A stretch of 64,000 nucleotides of DNA, from assembly GCA_030998225.1 (NCBI GenBank), contig JAPYXD010000704.1:10416001-10480000 (forward strand), in the 5' to 3' direction. Shown here piece by piece: positions 44,382 to 53,784 of the stretch. The position numbers were made by a program, and so were the translations under genes. Below the pieces are notes generated by a model. The model saw only the letters and a list, made by a program, of their open reading frames with translations. It searched no databases and was not told the DNA's origin. The number at the start of each line of letters is the position of its first letter. Position 1 is the stretch's first letter. The stretch is from Diplolepis rosae (lineage: Eukaryota > Arthropoda > Insecta > Hymenoptera > Diplolepididae).

Positions 44382-45266
44382 ATGGCTGACGGCGGGCAGT
44401 CCTCGGAGGGGGCCAATCTCTCCAGAATCATCCAAAACTTTGCTCAAATCGAAATGCAGCGCGCCGATGCATATAGAACTCCGAAAATTCCAACATTTTT
44501 TCGGGAAGACCCGGTATCATTTTTTGTAATTGTCGAAGCTTCTTTTAGACAAGCTCAAATAAATCTCGAGTCAACTAAAGCTGACTACCTGGTCGCCAAC
44601 CTCGATCATGACTTGATCCCGCACATCAAGCATATTCTCGAGTTGGAGCCAAAACCTCGCGACATTTATACCCAAATTAAAACGCGTCTCGTCGCTAGTT
44701 TCTCGATCTCGGCGGAGACTCGCCTTCGTCGGCTTTTGCGAGGCGAAGTCATTTCCGAGGGTAAACTTTCTTTGCTCCTGACCAGACTCAGAGCTTTAAA
44801 TGACGGCAGTTGTACTGATACGATAATCAAGAGCGTTTTCTTGGAACAGATGCCTTCCCACATTCGTGCCATTTTGGCCATGTCAAACGTGAAAGATTTG
44901 CAAGAGCTAGCAAATCTTGCAGACAAGATATCCGAGGCTTCGCAGCCTTTGAATTATCAAGTCGTGACAACCTCTCCAGGAGGTATCCCGAATAACACCG
45001 CTGCGGTCTCCGCGCCGATCGATCCTTTTTCGGCATTAACGGAAATTCTCACTAAGCAGTTCGAGAGACTATCGAATGAAATTAGAAATTTAAAAGTCAC
45101 TCCACAAACTCGAGGCCGTTCCAGTTCGAGAACATTTCGCCGACCTAGTGGTTCTCGCAGTAGGAGCTCTAACGGACGCTGTTACTTTCATCAACGTTTT
45201 GGTAAAAGTGCTAGAAAATGTACCAAGCCGTGCTCTTGGAAAACTCTTCCATCCCCGGAAAACTAG
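44382..45266 (+). CDS. gag-like ORF of the Ty3/gypsy element
   Basis: 294 codons starting at the ATG after TACTACG. It reads [17 protein letters not shown] near the start, then a helical capsid-like region ([20 protein letters not shown]), an arginine/serine-rich segment ([20 protein letters not shown]) and a terminal [20 protein letters not shown] block. The last replaces a zinc knuckle with a C..H.....A..C..PC pattern, as in several insect Ty3/gypsy gags. It overlaps pol by 49 nt, with pol in the -1 frame. Confidence 0.85.
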   Translation: MADGGQSSEGANLSRIIQNFAQIEMQRADAYRTPKIPTFFREDPVSFFVIVEASFRQAQINLESTKADYLVANLDHDLIPHIKHILELEPKPRDIYTQIKTRLVASFSISAETRLRRLLRGEVISEGKLSLLLTRLRALNDGSCTDTIIKSVFLEQMPSHIRAILAMSNVKDLQELANLADKISEASQPLNYQVVTTSPGGIPNNTAAVSAPIDPFSALTEILTKQFERLSNEIRNLKVTPQTRGRSSSRTFRRPSGSRSRSSNGRCYFHQRFGKSARKCTKPCSWKTLPSPEN

Positions 45267-47077
45267 CCACACCTATTCGAACGGAGACCATCGACATAGG
45301 CCCTTCCGATTCCAAGCGTCTCCACATTCGGGACATATCGTCGGGCTTGATTTATTTGGTCGACACCGGCTCGGACATATCTCTGCTTCCTGCGGACGCC
45401 AGGGTGCTCAAACAGAACGATTGTAGTATTTGCCGTCTCCCCAGTAGTCCATGGGCAACACCTATTCATATGGTTAAAAAGAAGAGCGGCGAATGGCGCG
45501 TTTGTGGCGATTTCCGTCGTTTAAATGCGATTACCATACCCGATATATACCCTGTACCTCACCTTCATGACTTCTCATCAATGTTGCGAGATAAACGAGT
45601 ATTTACCAAACTGGATCTTCACATGGCATATCACCAGATCCCTATTGCTCCGAACGATATTCCAAAAACAGCGGTCATAACCCCATTTGGCCTTTTCGAG
45701 TATACGGTCATGACCTTCGGCCTAAGAAACGCTGGTCAGTCGTTCCAGCGACATATCTATCGCGTTCTGGGTTATCTCAATTTCGTATTCGCGTATATTG
45801 ATGACATTCTCATTGCTTCCTCTGCTAAGGAGGAGCATGAGAATCATCTGCGAATTGTTTTCCAACGTTTAAAGGAATTCTCGCTGCGCATTAACCTCAG
45901 CAAATGTGAATTCGGTAAATCTGAACTCGAATTTCTGGGCTATAAATTAAATCATGAAGGTTCATTTCCAACTCTTGACAAGGTACATGCTATCACTAAT
46001 TTTGCAAGGCCTAAGACAATCGTTGAACTACGCCGATTTCTCGGCATGGTGAACTTTTACCGTAGAAATTTCAGGCATGCCGCTGAGGTTCAGGCACCTC
46101 TTCAGAAATTTATGCGTGATTCTCGCAAGAACGACAAACGCTTGATTCGCGACGCCCCAACGCGTTTAGTTAACGACGCCTCCAATTTTGGCATGGGCGC
46201 GTCCCTCGAACAGTGGCTCGACAATGCATGGAAGCCTTTGGTGTTTTTCTCGCGTAAATTTTCTTCGGCACAACAAGCTTACAGCGCTTATGACCGTGAA
46301 CTCACTGCCATTTACGAGGCTGTACGCCATTTCAGGTACTTCCTCGAGGGGCAAGTATTTACCATCGTCACCGACCATAAGCCGCCAATTTACGTGTTTT
46401 TTCAAAAAACAGAAAAAATTCATCAACGTCAACAACGCCAAATCGCGTTTATTTCTCAATTCACTACCGATATTAAATTTCATCCAGGTAGCGACAACAT
46501 TGTTGCTGATTCACTCTCTCGGGTCGACAGCGTGCGCGTGCCCACGGAGTTTAGCTTGTTGGAACTCGCACAAGCTCAGACCGATGACGACGAGCTCAAA
46601 TCACTTATCACCGATCCTAAATGCTCACTGAACATCCGTAAGATCCAATGGGGACCGGAACATACTTCGGTTTACTGTGACCTTACCGGCGAAACACTTC
46701 GTCCCGTAATTCCATCTCCACTCAGGGAACGAGTATTTAACCTTTTCCATAGTCCAGCTCATCCAAGCGCCAGAGTTACGGATCGTGTTATCCGTAAACG
46801 TTACGTATGGCCATCGATGCGTCGCGATATCTCCGACTGGTGTAAAGCATGTCATGAATGCCAACAGTCGAAAATTTCGCGGCACAATCGTTTCTTGCCA
46901 TCGGATTTTACAGCTCCGGATGGACTTTTTCGACATGTCCACATGGACATAGTTGGTCCGCTTCCCATCAACAACGGTTTCAGGTACTGTCTAACTATCA
47001 TCGACCGTTTTTCACGATGGCCTGAGGCAGTCCCGCTCACCAATATCGAAGCTCCAACCGTTTACAGGAAACATTAA
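45218..47077 (+). CDS. pol ORF of the Ty3/gypsy element (broken at both key junctions)
   Basis: 619 codons. Aspartic protease motif [13 protein letters not shown]; then, after a deletion, reverse transcriptase ([44 protein letters not shown]); RNase H ([29 protein letters not shown]); integrase zinc finger (HSPAHPS...CKACHECQ) and first catalytic aspartate (HMDIVGPLP). It ends at 47079 with TAA; the second integrase aspartate ([10 protein letters not shown]) continues in another frame. The N-proximal part of the reverse transcriptase is missing, so the element is not expected to be active. Confidence 0.85.
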   Translation: MYQAVLLENSSIPGKLATPIRTETIDIGPSDSKRLHIRDISSGLIYLVDTGSDISLLPADARVLKQNDCSICRLPSSPWATPIHMVKKKSGEWRVCGDFRRLNAITIPDIYPVPHLHDFSSMLRDKRVFTKLDLHMAYHQIPIAPNDIPKTAVITPFGLFEYTVMTFGLRNAGQSFQRHIYRVLGYLNFVFAYIDDILIASSAKEEHENHLRIVFQRLKEFSLRINLSKCEFGKSELEFLGYKLNHEGSFPTLDKVHAITNFARPKTIVELRRFLGMVNFYRRNFRHAAEVQAPLQKFMRDSRKNDKRLIRDAPTRLVNDASNFGMGASLEQWLDNAWKPLVFFSRKFSSAQQAYSAYDRELTAIYEAVRHFRYFLEGQVFTIVTDHKPPIYVFFQKTEKIHQRQQRQIAFISQFTTDIKFHPGSDNIVADSLSRVDSVRVPTEFSLLELAQAQTDDDELKSLITDPKCSLNIRKIQWGPEHTSVYCDLTGETLRPVIPSPLRERVFNLFHSPAHPSARVTDRVIRKRYVWPSMRRDISDWCKACHECQQSKISRHNRFLPSDFTAPDGLFRHVHMDIVGPLPINNGFRYCLTIIDRFSRWPEAVPLTNIEAPTVYRKH

Positions 47078-47525
47078 CAACTGATCAGGGCAGCCAATTC
47101 GAGTCTCAATTGTTTTCAGCGCTTTTGCAACTTATCGGCTGTAATCGCATTCGCACTACCGCTTATCATCCTGCCTCCAACGGCATGATTGAGTAGTGGC
47201 ATCGCTCGCTTAAAGCAGCTATCATGTGCCATTCTAACCAGGAGTGGTCACGCTCATTATCAACAGTATTACTTGGACTCCGTACTAAAAAGCATTAGAA
47301 CGCCCTTATACAGGTCCACACAAAATATTGAACCGTATTTCAGATAGAGTTTACGAAATAGATATAAACGGCGCCTCTCGCCACGTATCTATCGAAAATA
47401 TTAAACCTGCTTATTTTTTGCGTGACGACATCAATCACCTCGAGTTGCCTTCAATTTCGAACGATGCCATCGGCCTCCTGTCGGGGGACCTCAAGGGAAC
47501 TATAGGCCGGATTAAACGTCTGTAA

Positions 47526-48051
47526 TCCTAGGCACTACTTTTCCTTTTCTCGTCTCCTATTTGGGACCAGATTGTCATCCTTCGTGATTCATGTTGGCGA
47601 ATATCAACTTCATATTTTCTAAATGTACTACGATGATATTTATAACGATTGCCTCTTGTCATTCGATGGCACTACAGTAATGCACCAGATTTAATAACCA
47701 TGTCTGAAACTTGGCCAGTTTCTTAATTGCTTTGTCGCCGTCCTTTTCAATGTGATCTTTCGCTTAATTATTATTGTTAGTACATTAATTCGTAACTCTA
47801 CGTCAATAAAAAGTGCTGTTCAAAACGTTGAGCTGTCTGCAAGTAATGTATCCAAAAAATTTTTAAATCAAAATCATGTTTCCGCAAACTTATGTAAAAA
47901 ATAATTACCAATCTATGTACAAACAAATGTATTTTGAACGCAACGCACTTAAATATCTGTCATTTCCGACTTCGCCATCTTAAACTGTCTTCATAGTCTA
48001 TGCCCCAACGGCGGCCATGCTTTGGCGACAGTTGGCAGCGGGGGCAGCGGG
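47526..48051. other. 3' flank of the retrotransposon
   Basis: May include its 3' untranslated region and LTR. The last 50 nt before 48051 contain GGCAGCGGGGGCAGCGGG, a GC-rich patch repeated weakly at 48360. Confidence 0.4.
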
Positions 48052-48359
48052 CACGGTCGTATAGAGAGGTCTGGCATCTCCCGTCGTGGGGGATGTTCCC
48101 TTATCGTGACGAGTAGTAGTTTCGAAAGTGACCGCTTGGGCAGCGCTGCAATCGAGTAGTTGAAGGAATACCCGTGGTTTACAGACAGCTTTCACAGCTG
48201 ACTACGTTCTGGGTATATCTATATACATACATGCTACGGTGCGGTCATTCGGGCCACTACTCAATACTAGCGCTATCCGTGGCAAAAATATGAAACATTC
48301 TGACTACAATAAGGGAACATCCCCCACCACGGGAGATGCCAGACCTGTCTATACGACCA
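48052..48359. mobile_element. ~310-bp MITE with CACGGTCGTATAGAGAGG ends, copy 1
   Basis: Left CACGGTCGTATAGAGAGGTC is complementary to the right end (GACCTGTCTATACGACC). The inner GGGGGATGTTCCCTTA / AAGGGAACATCCCCC pairs perfectly. A close copy is at 53158-53488. Confidence 0.8.
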
Positions 48360-48440
48360 TGGCAGCGGGTCGTTCCCAAGACATGACGCAATGTCTAGTC
48401 TGTCACAGACTTAATTGTTATTGAATAAAAGTATATTTTA

Positions 48441-48834
48441 AATAATGTTTGTTCATTTCTTAAAAAAAGAATTATCATAGAAATTAAAAACTTATCTCAT
48501 AGCTTGCTTCATTTTATCCGGTTTTTTGTTCATAGTGAACTTCAAATAATTTTTCAATTCGTGATGCTCCATACTGGACTACTTCACTTTGAATTGCAAG
48601 CTATGAGATAAGTTTTTAATTTCTATGATAATTCTTTTTTTAATTATCTTCTATATTCTAATCCTTTACAGAAATTTTGAATTAATCTTTGAATTTATGG
48701 CACTGAAGAGAGCCCCCATATGTGGCCGAAACGTTTGCATTTCTTTCTTTTTGCGCATTTTTAAATCTAATAATAATTTTAATCAAAGAAAATAAGAAGA
48801 AACTGATCCTAAGCCAAAGAAATGAACAAACATT
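48441..48834. repeat. Foldback with hammerhead-like core
   Basis: Outer ends AATGTTTGTTCATTTCT / AGAAATGAACAAACATT are perfect inverts. An inner 44-bp pair (AGAATTATCATAGAAATTAA at 48469 with its inverse ending 48640) lies on the left side. CTGAAGAG...GGCC-GAAACGT occurs at 48703-48734. Confidence 0.7.
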
Positions 48835-49185
48835 ATATGAATTTGGGTCAATACAATAATAGACATGTTATCAAACATGTCACTTTGAAATATATTTTAA
48901 ATGTTTAAACAGTGACTAGTTATTTCTGGCTGACTTGGGAAAGTAGGTTCCCTCAATTATATACCCAAATACCTACACAGCCTGACTTTAACATTGTTTC
49001 TTATAGGATAATGTTACAAATCATTTAAAAAATTATATTGATCCATGAAAAGTACTTATGGAACTATCATAATAAATTAATAAACATATAATAAAAATTT
49101 TCAGCAACAAAAATTTTAATAGATACTGATAGTAATGGAGAAAATAAATTTGAATACATATATACAAGTATATATATATATATAT
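48835..49185. other. AT-rich spacer ending in a TA dinucleotide run
   Basis: A (TA)n microsatellite at 49167-49187 abuts the mariner terminus. Nothing else. Confidence 0.5.
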
Positions 49186-51535
49186 ACAGGGTGTCTAAAA
49201 AGTCCCGGGACGGTTGGATATTTCATCAGGTAAAATACTTTTCAAAAAAGTGAAGGTCATTCCTGAAGTAACCTTCAACGAGGAATTCAATGGTGACCTT
49301 CATTTTGACCTTGAAGTTGACCTTTATGACTTTTTCAAGGTCAACTTTGTTTTTTTAAATGGAAACCCCCTTTTTTACATTTGTAATCGATAGAGCGGAA
49401 AATTCTTCTTTCAGATACGTGCCCAAGTCATAGGTCAATTGTAATGTTCAAGGTCAATTAGAGGTTATTTGAAATAAACAAAGTTTTCCAAGAGGTCAGT
49501 GCAATTCCTGAAGTATTTTTCAACGGGGAATTCAATGGTGACCTTCAGTTTGACCTTGAAGTTGACCTTCATGGCTTTTTGAAGGTCATATTTGTTTTTT
49601 TTAAATGGAAACCCCCTTTTTCACATGTGCAATCGATAGAGCGAAAAATACTACGTTCAAGTACGTACCCAAGTCATAGGTCAATTGTAACGTTCCAGGT
49701 CAGTTAAAGGTTATTTGAAATTAACAAAGTTTTCCTAGAGGTCAGTGTAATTCCTGAAGTAAATTTCAACGAGAAATCCATTGGTGAGCTCTGTATTGAT
49801 CTTGGTGATGATCTTCAAGGTTTTTTCAAGGTTTTTTTCCAAGCAGTTTACGTTTACGTTTAGCATTACCCAGGAACAACGACGTGGATGTAGTAAATTC
49901 TGTTCCCTTTGGGGTGCTTGATTAGCGTGAGTCCCCTTGCCTCTCACGCTTCAGTGAAGATGTTCGAACTGAAAACCTTGAGCTTCTTGACAAAAAGCTA
50001 TGCGATTATGGAAATGAGTTACAGCATTACGAATCATCTCCCTATCAATCAAAGTAGCCTCTTGCAGAATCCGATTCTGCAATTCGTCTAAGCTTTGGGG
50101 TTGCGTTGAGTATACTTTGCTCTTTAAATAACCCAAAAGAAAATAGTCGAGAGGCGTCAGATCAGGAGATCTAGCAGGCCACTCGATTTTACCCCTTCTT
50201 CCAATCCACCTATGAGGGAACTGAGTCTCCAAATATGCTCGAACCTCCCTACCGTAATGAGCCGCTGCTCCGTCCTGCTGGAACCAAATATTTTGAAAAT
50301 TATCGCCTGTAATCTCCCTTATTCATGGTACAATTTGGTTTCTGAGAAGCTCTTCATATGCGCGGGCATTGAGATTACCATCGATGAAGTTAGGGCCTAT
50401 CAATGTATCATTCAAGATACCGGCCCAAACATTAATCTTTTGTGGATATTGTGTGTGACTTTCCAACATCCAATCAGGATTTGTGTCGGACCAATATCTA
50501 CAATTTTGCCTGTTAACTTCAACTTTTAAAGTGAAAGTAGCTTCATCTGACCATACTGTATTGTACATGAAAAGAGGATCTCTATCAATTCTGTCCATCA
50601 TAATTTCACAAAATTCAACCCGACGATCAGGATCGTCTTCATTGAGCTCTTGTACCAGATGAACTTTGTAAGGATGGAAATTAATGCTTTTTAAAATATT
50701 TCGCACTCTCTCAGGAGCGACGTCACGCTCATCACTAGCTCGACGTAAACTAAGGTGTGGGTTTTCAACAAATGCTTGGGGTATGTCCATCTGCATCTCC
50801 GCAGATCCTGCAGATTTTGGCCGACCAGTTCTCTGAAGGTCCTTGATAGATCCAGGATTCATAAAGCGCCTTACAGTTCTTTCAATTGTTGATTTTGAGA
50901 CAGGATTTAACCCTTCTCCATTACGATATAACTCTTTGGGGAGGAACAGAACTCTCACCAGAACTCCTGGAACTTTTAATGAAAAATTTCCTATACATAT
51001 GATTATACAATATTCAAAACGCTGTAACCAAGATCAATACAGAACTCACCAATGAATTTCTCGTTGAAATTTACTTCAGGAACTACACTGACCTCTTGGA
51101 AAACTTTGTTAATTTCAAATAACCTCTAATTGACCTTGAACGTTACAATTGACCTATGACTTGGGTGCGTACTTGAACGTAGTATCTTTCGCTCTATCGA
51201 TTGCAGATGGGAAAAAAAGGGTTTTCCATTTAAAAAAAAAATTTGACCTTCAAAAAGCCATAAAGGTCAACTTCAAGGTCAAACTGAAGGTCACCATTGA
51301 ATTCCCCGTTGAAAAATACTTCAGGAATTGCACTGACCTCTTGGAAAACTTTGTTTATTTCAAGTAACCTCTAATTGACCTTGAACGTTACAATTGACCT
51401 ATAACTTGGGCACGTATCTGAACGTAGAATTTTCCGCTCTATCGATTACAGACGTAAAAAAAGGGGGTTTCCATTTAAAAAAACAAAGTTGACCTTGAAA
51501 AAGCCATGAAGGTCAACTTCAAGGTCAAAATGAAT
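49186..51535 (-). mobile_element. DD41D mariner with long inverted arms made of 245-bp tandem units
   Basis: The left end CAGGGTGTCTAAAAAGTCCC is followed by an arm of nearly three ~245-bp units; ATTCCTGAAGTA recurs at about 49259, 49504 and 49749. The inverted right arm has two units (TACTTCAGGAA at about 51072 and 51318) and ends in AAAGTTGACCTTGAAAAAGC. Each unit is dense in AAGGTCA/TGACCTT. The outermost ~70 bp of the left end has no counterpart on the right, so the right end is truncated. The transposase lies between the arms on the minus strand. Confidence 0.85.
49951..50958 (-). CDS. DD41D mariner transposase, one in-frame stop
   Basis: On the minus strand the frame runs from about 50958 to 49951. 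It has a second helix-turn-helix (SKSTIERTVRRFMNPGSI), GRPKSAGS, ERVRNILKSINFHPYK, the first aspartate in VWSDEATFTL, WFQQDGAAAHYGREVR, and RSPDLTPLDYFLLGYLKSK. I count 41 residues between the second and third aspartates. A single TGA after LRNQIVP (about 50322) interrupts an otherwise continuous frame. The first helix-turn-helix is degraded and no good ATG remains. Apart from that stop the catalytic core is intact, so this is the best preserved DD41D copy here. Confidence 0.88.
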
Positions 51536-51627
51536 TAAATTTACTTAAATATCCTTGTAGAAAAAAGTAATTAGACCCGATTGGGACCGATTGACCCCAT
51601 TTCAAAAACATCATTGAAACCGATTTA

Positions 51628-52100
51628 TTTATGTTTCGAATTTCCACCATGCGCAGCGCTTCTCGCATCTTGTTCTATGTTAATATGTAATTCAAAGGGG
51701 AAAAAGTGAAAAACATTAAAAATCTAAACTTTTCCGAAGCTAAAAGATGACTCACAATTAGAAATCATTATCTTTGGTTGTTTAATTATTTCTAGAGTTC
51801 AGGTTGAAGTATGAAGTATCAGTATCAGTCATTTACGTTAGACATAGTAATTCAATTATTGATTAACTGATATTATTCAATCAATTTTAAAATTTATTCT
51901 ATTTTTTCCATCTACTTGATACCTCAACTTGAACTCTAGAAATAATTAAACAACCATAGATAATGATTTCGGAAAGTAAGTCATCTTTTAGCTTCGGAAA
52001 ATTTATATTTTTAATGTTTTCCATTTTTTCCCCTTTGAATTACATATTAACATAAGACAAGGTGCGAGAAGCGCCGCTCGTAGCGGAAATATGCAACAAA
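51628..52100. repeat. ~470-bp palindrome with ~200-bp arms
   Basis: CTAGAGTTCAGGTTGAAGTA pairs with the segment TACTTGATACCTCAACTTG...CTCTAGAA. Further out, AGCTAAAAGATGACT / AGTCATCTTTTAGCT, ATTCAAAGGGGAAAA / TTTTCCCCTTTGAAT and GCGCTTCTCGCA / TGCGAGAAGCGC all pair. No coding sequence. Confidence 0.8.
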
Positions 52101-52339
52101 AACTCATAGCACTAATTGTAAGCTCCTAGATAAGCTCCCAAAGATTGATGGCTGAAATGTACAGAATTCGGATGAAACTGTTCATGCGTAAATGTAGTAA
52201 CTGTACAACCCTGCCACCGACTAGTTGAAAACTTATCTCTTTTTAATCGAAAATGATTAGTAGAGAACGACCTCGACTGCATTTTTGACTAATCATCTTC
52301 GAATTGGCTGCCGTCAGTTCTCATTCTTTCTCTATCTAA

Positions 52340-52565
52340 ACTAGAGATGTAAGGCGGTAATATAACCCGTTTTATTACGGTTACGTATCGGTAAAATTAC
52401 GGTAACTTACAAAAACTTCGGTAATGTAATTTTTTAGATAATATTACCAAAAAATTCGTTACTGGTAATTTTACATCTATATAAATAGAAGGGCAAATAT
52501 TGTAATTATATACATTGAAATTTAAGGTAATAAAACGGTAATTTTTACATTACATTACAGGAAAT
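52340..52565. repeat. Cluster of GGTAAT/ATTACC motifs
   Basis: At least ten GGTAA.TTAC-like words occur in both orientations between TAGAGATGTAAGGCGGTAAT and TACATTACATTACAGG. Similar in style to the other motif-array MITEs but no clean ends were found. Confidence 0.5.
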
Positions 52566-52774
52566 AAATGGACTGAGGTTCGCTTCGGAAAGCGCGTAGA
52601 ATTTCAAATCATTTAAGAGACGTTCGATATTTGAATCATTATCATTTGTAGAGGTATACAATAGAAGACAATAGATTGGTTTTTAATGGTAATTTTCAAA
52701 TTTTCGTTCAATTTGAAACGCAATTATATGTACGTAATTTGCAGACAAAGCTGACAACCACATGCGTTTCTTGA

Positions 52775-53045
52775 AATTTGATTAGGTATTCTAAGTTGGA
52801 TAGAGTACATTCAATTATGTTTTCAAAATGTGTGAGATGGTATAGAGAAAATAAAAACAGACGTGGATATTAGACTATTGTCGGTTTCGAATTTGAAAAA
52901 AGTTCAATTTCAACAAAATATGTCGGAAAATTAATTTTTATTGTCAAAACCAGAAGTAGTCTATCTACGTCCGCTTTAATCTTTTCGACCATTTACCAAA
53001 TTTGGAAAACAATATTTAATGTATTTTGGATACAAATATCATTGG
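52775..53045. mobile_element. Palindromic GTAGATAGACTAC MITE, copy 3, ends lost
   Basis: TGAGATGGTATAGAGAAAAT, GTGGATATTAGACTA, then AGTAGTCTATCTACGTCCGC and ACAATATTTAATGTATTTTG align with copy 1. Both outer ends are missing. Confidence 0.65.
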
Positions 53046-53157
53046 TCCATTCCGTTGCGCAGCAAACAGGATTCAACGGAATGGACCAATTATTTTCTGT
53101 AAATGAATTTGCCGGACCACAGCCAGAGAGGTATAAAAGCACCTATCATAACCTAAC

Positions 53158-53488
53158 CACGGTAGTATAGACAGGTCTGGCAACTCCCGTGGTGGGGGAT
53201 GTTCCCTTATCGTGACGAGTAGTAGTTTCGAAAGTGACCGCTTGGGCAGCGCTGCAATCGAATAGTTAAAGCAGAGGTTAAAGGAATACCCGTGGTTTAC
53301 AGCGTTTACAGACAACTTTCACAGCTGACTACGTTCTGGGTATATCTATATAAATACATGCTATAGTGCGGTCATTCGGGCCACTACTCGATACTCGCGC
53401 TATCCGTGGCGAAAATATGAAACATTCTGACTACAAGAAGGGAACATCCCCCACCACGGGAGTTGCCAGACCTGTCTATACTACCGTG
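53158..53488. mobile_element. ~330-bp MITE, copy 2, upstream of HPS1
   Basis: CACGGTAGTATAGACAGG and the inverted CCTGTCTATACTACCGTG are exact inverts, and AGGTCTGGCAACTCCCGTGG also pairs exactly. It ends about 300 bp before the HPS1 start codon. Confidence 0.85.
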
Positions 53489-53784
53489 AACCTAACACTT
53501 CCCCCGATTTGTCAAACCCCTTGAGGTTCTACTGTACGTTTGCGAAACTGACTAGTCTGTCTAATTTCCATCATTATCTTTTCATTATCTGAAAAAAGCA
53601 AATGTGAATATTGTGAACGTCATTTTTATTATCATGAACGAAGTTGAGATTATTTCAACTATTTACATGTCCTTTGTAAACAGGAGAATATTAATAATGA
53701 AAGAATAAGCTTTCAAATTAACGTTTGAAAGCGTCCTGTCAAACTAATAAAGCTCTATTGTCATATTATGTAAATAAAAGAATC
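53489..53784 (+). promoter_or_regulatory. HPS1 upstream region
   Basis: Between the MITE and the HPS1 ATG. No TATA box at a clear position. The only ATG between 53725 and the start is followed at once by TAA in another frame, supporting 53785 as start. Confidence 0.4.

Larger units (their letters stand above)
44382..47525 (+). mobile_element. Ty3/gypsy retrotransposon, degraded, LTRs not resolved
   Basis: Gag, protease, reverse transcriptase, RNase H and integrase blocks occur in Ty3/gypsy order on one strand. Damage: an in-frame deletion joins the protease directly to the fingers of the reverse transcriptase (about 45410-45440). The integrase frame breaks at 47077, and a TAG stands at 47194-47196 just after the glutamate of the catalytic triad. 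The C-terminal GPHKILNRISDRVYEIDI block and HVSIENIKPAYF are still readable (47313-47525). No envelope-like ORF was seen. An AATAAA at 47806 may mark the 3' LTR. Confidence 0.88.
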
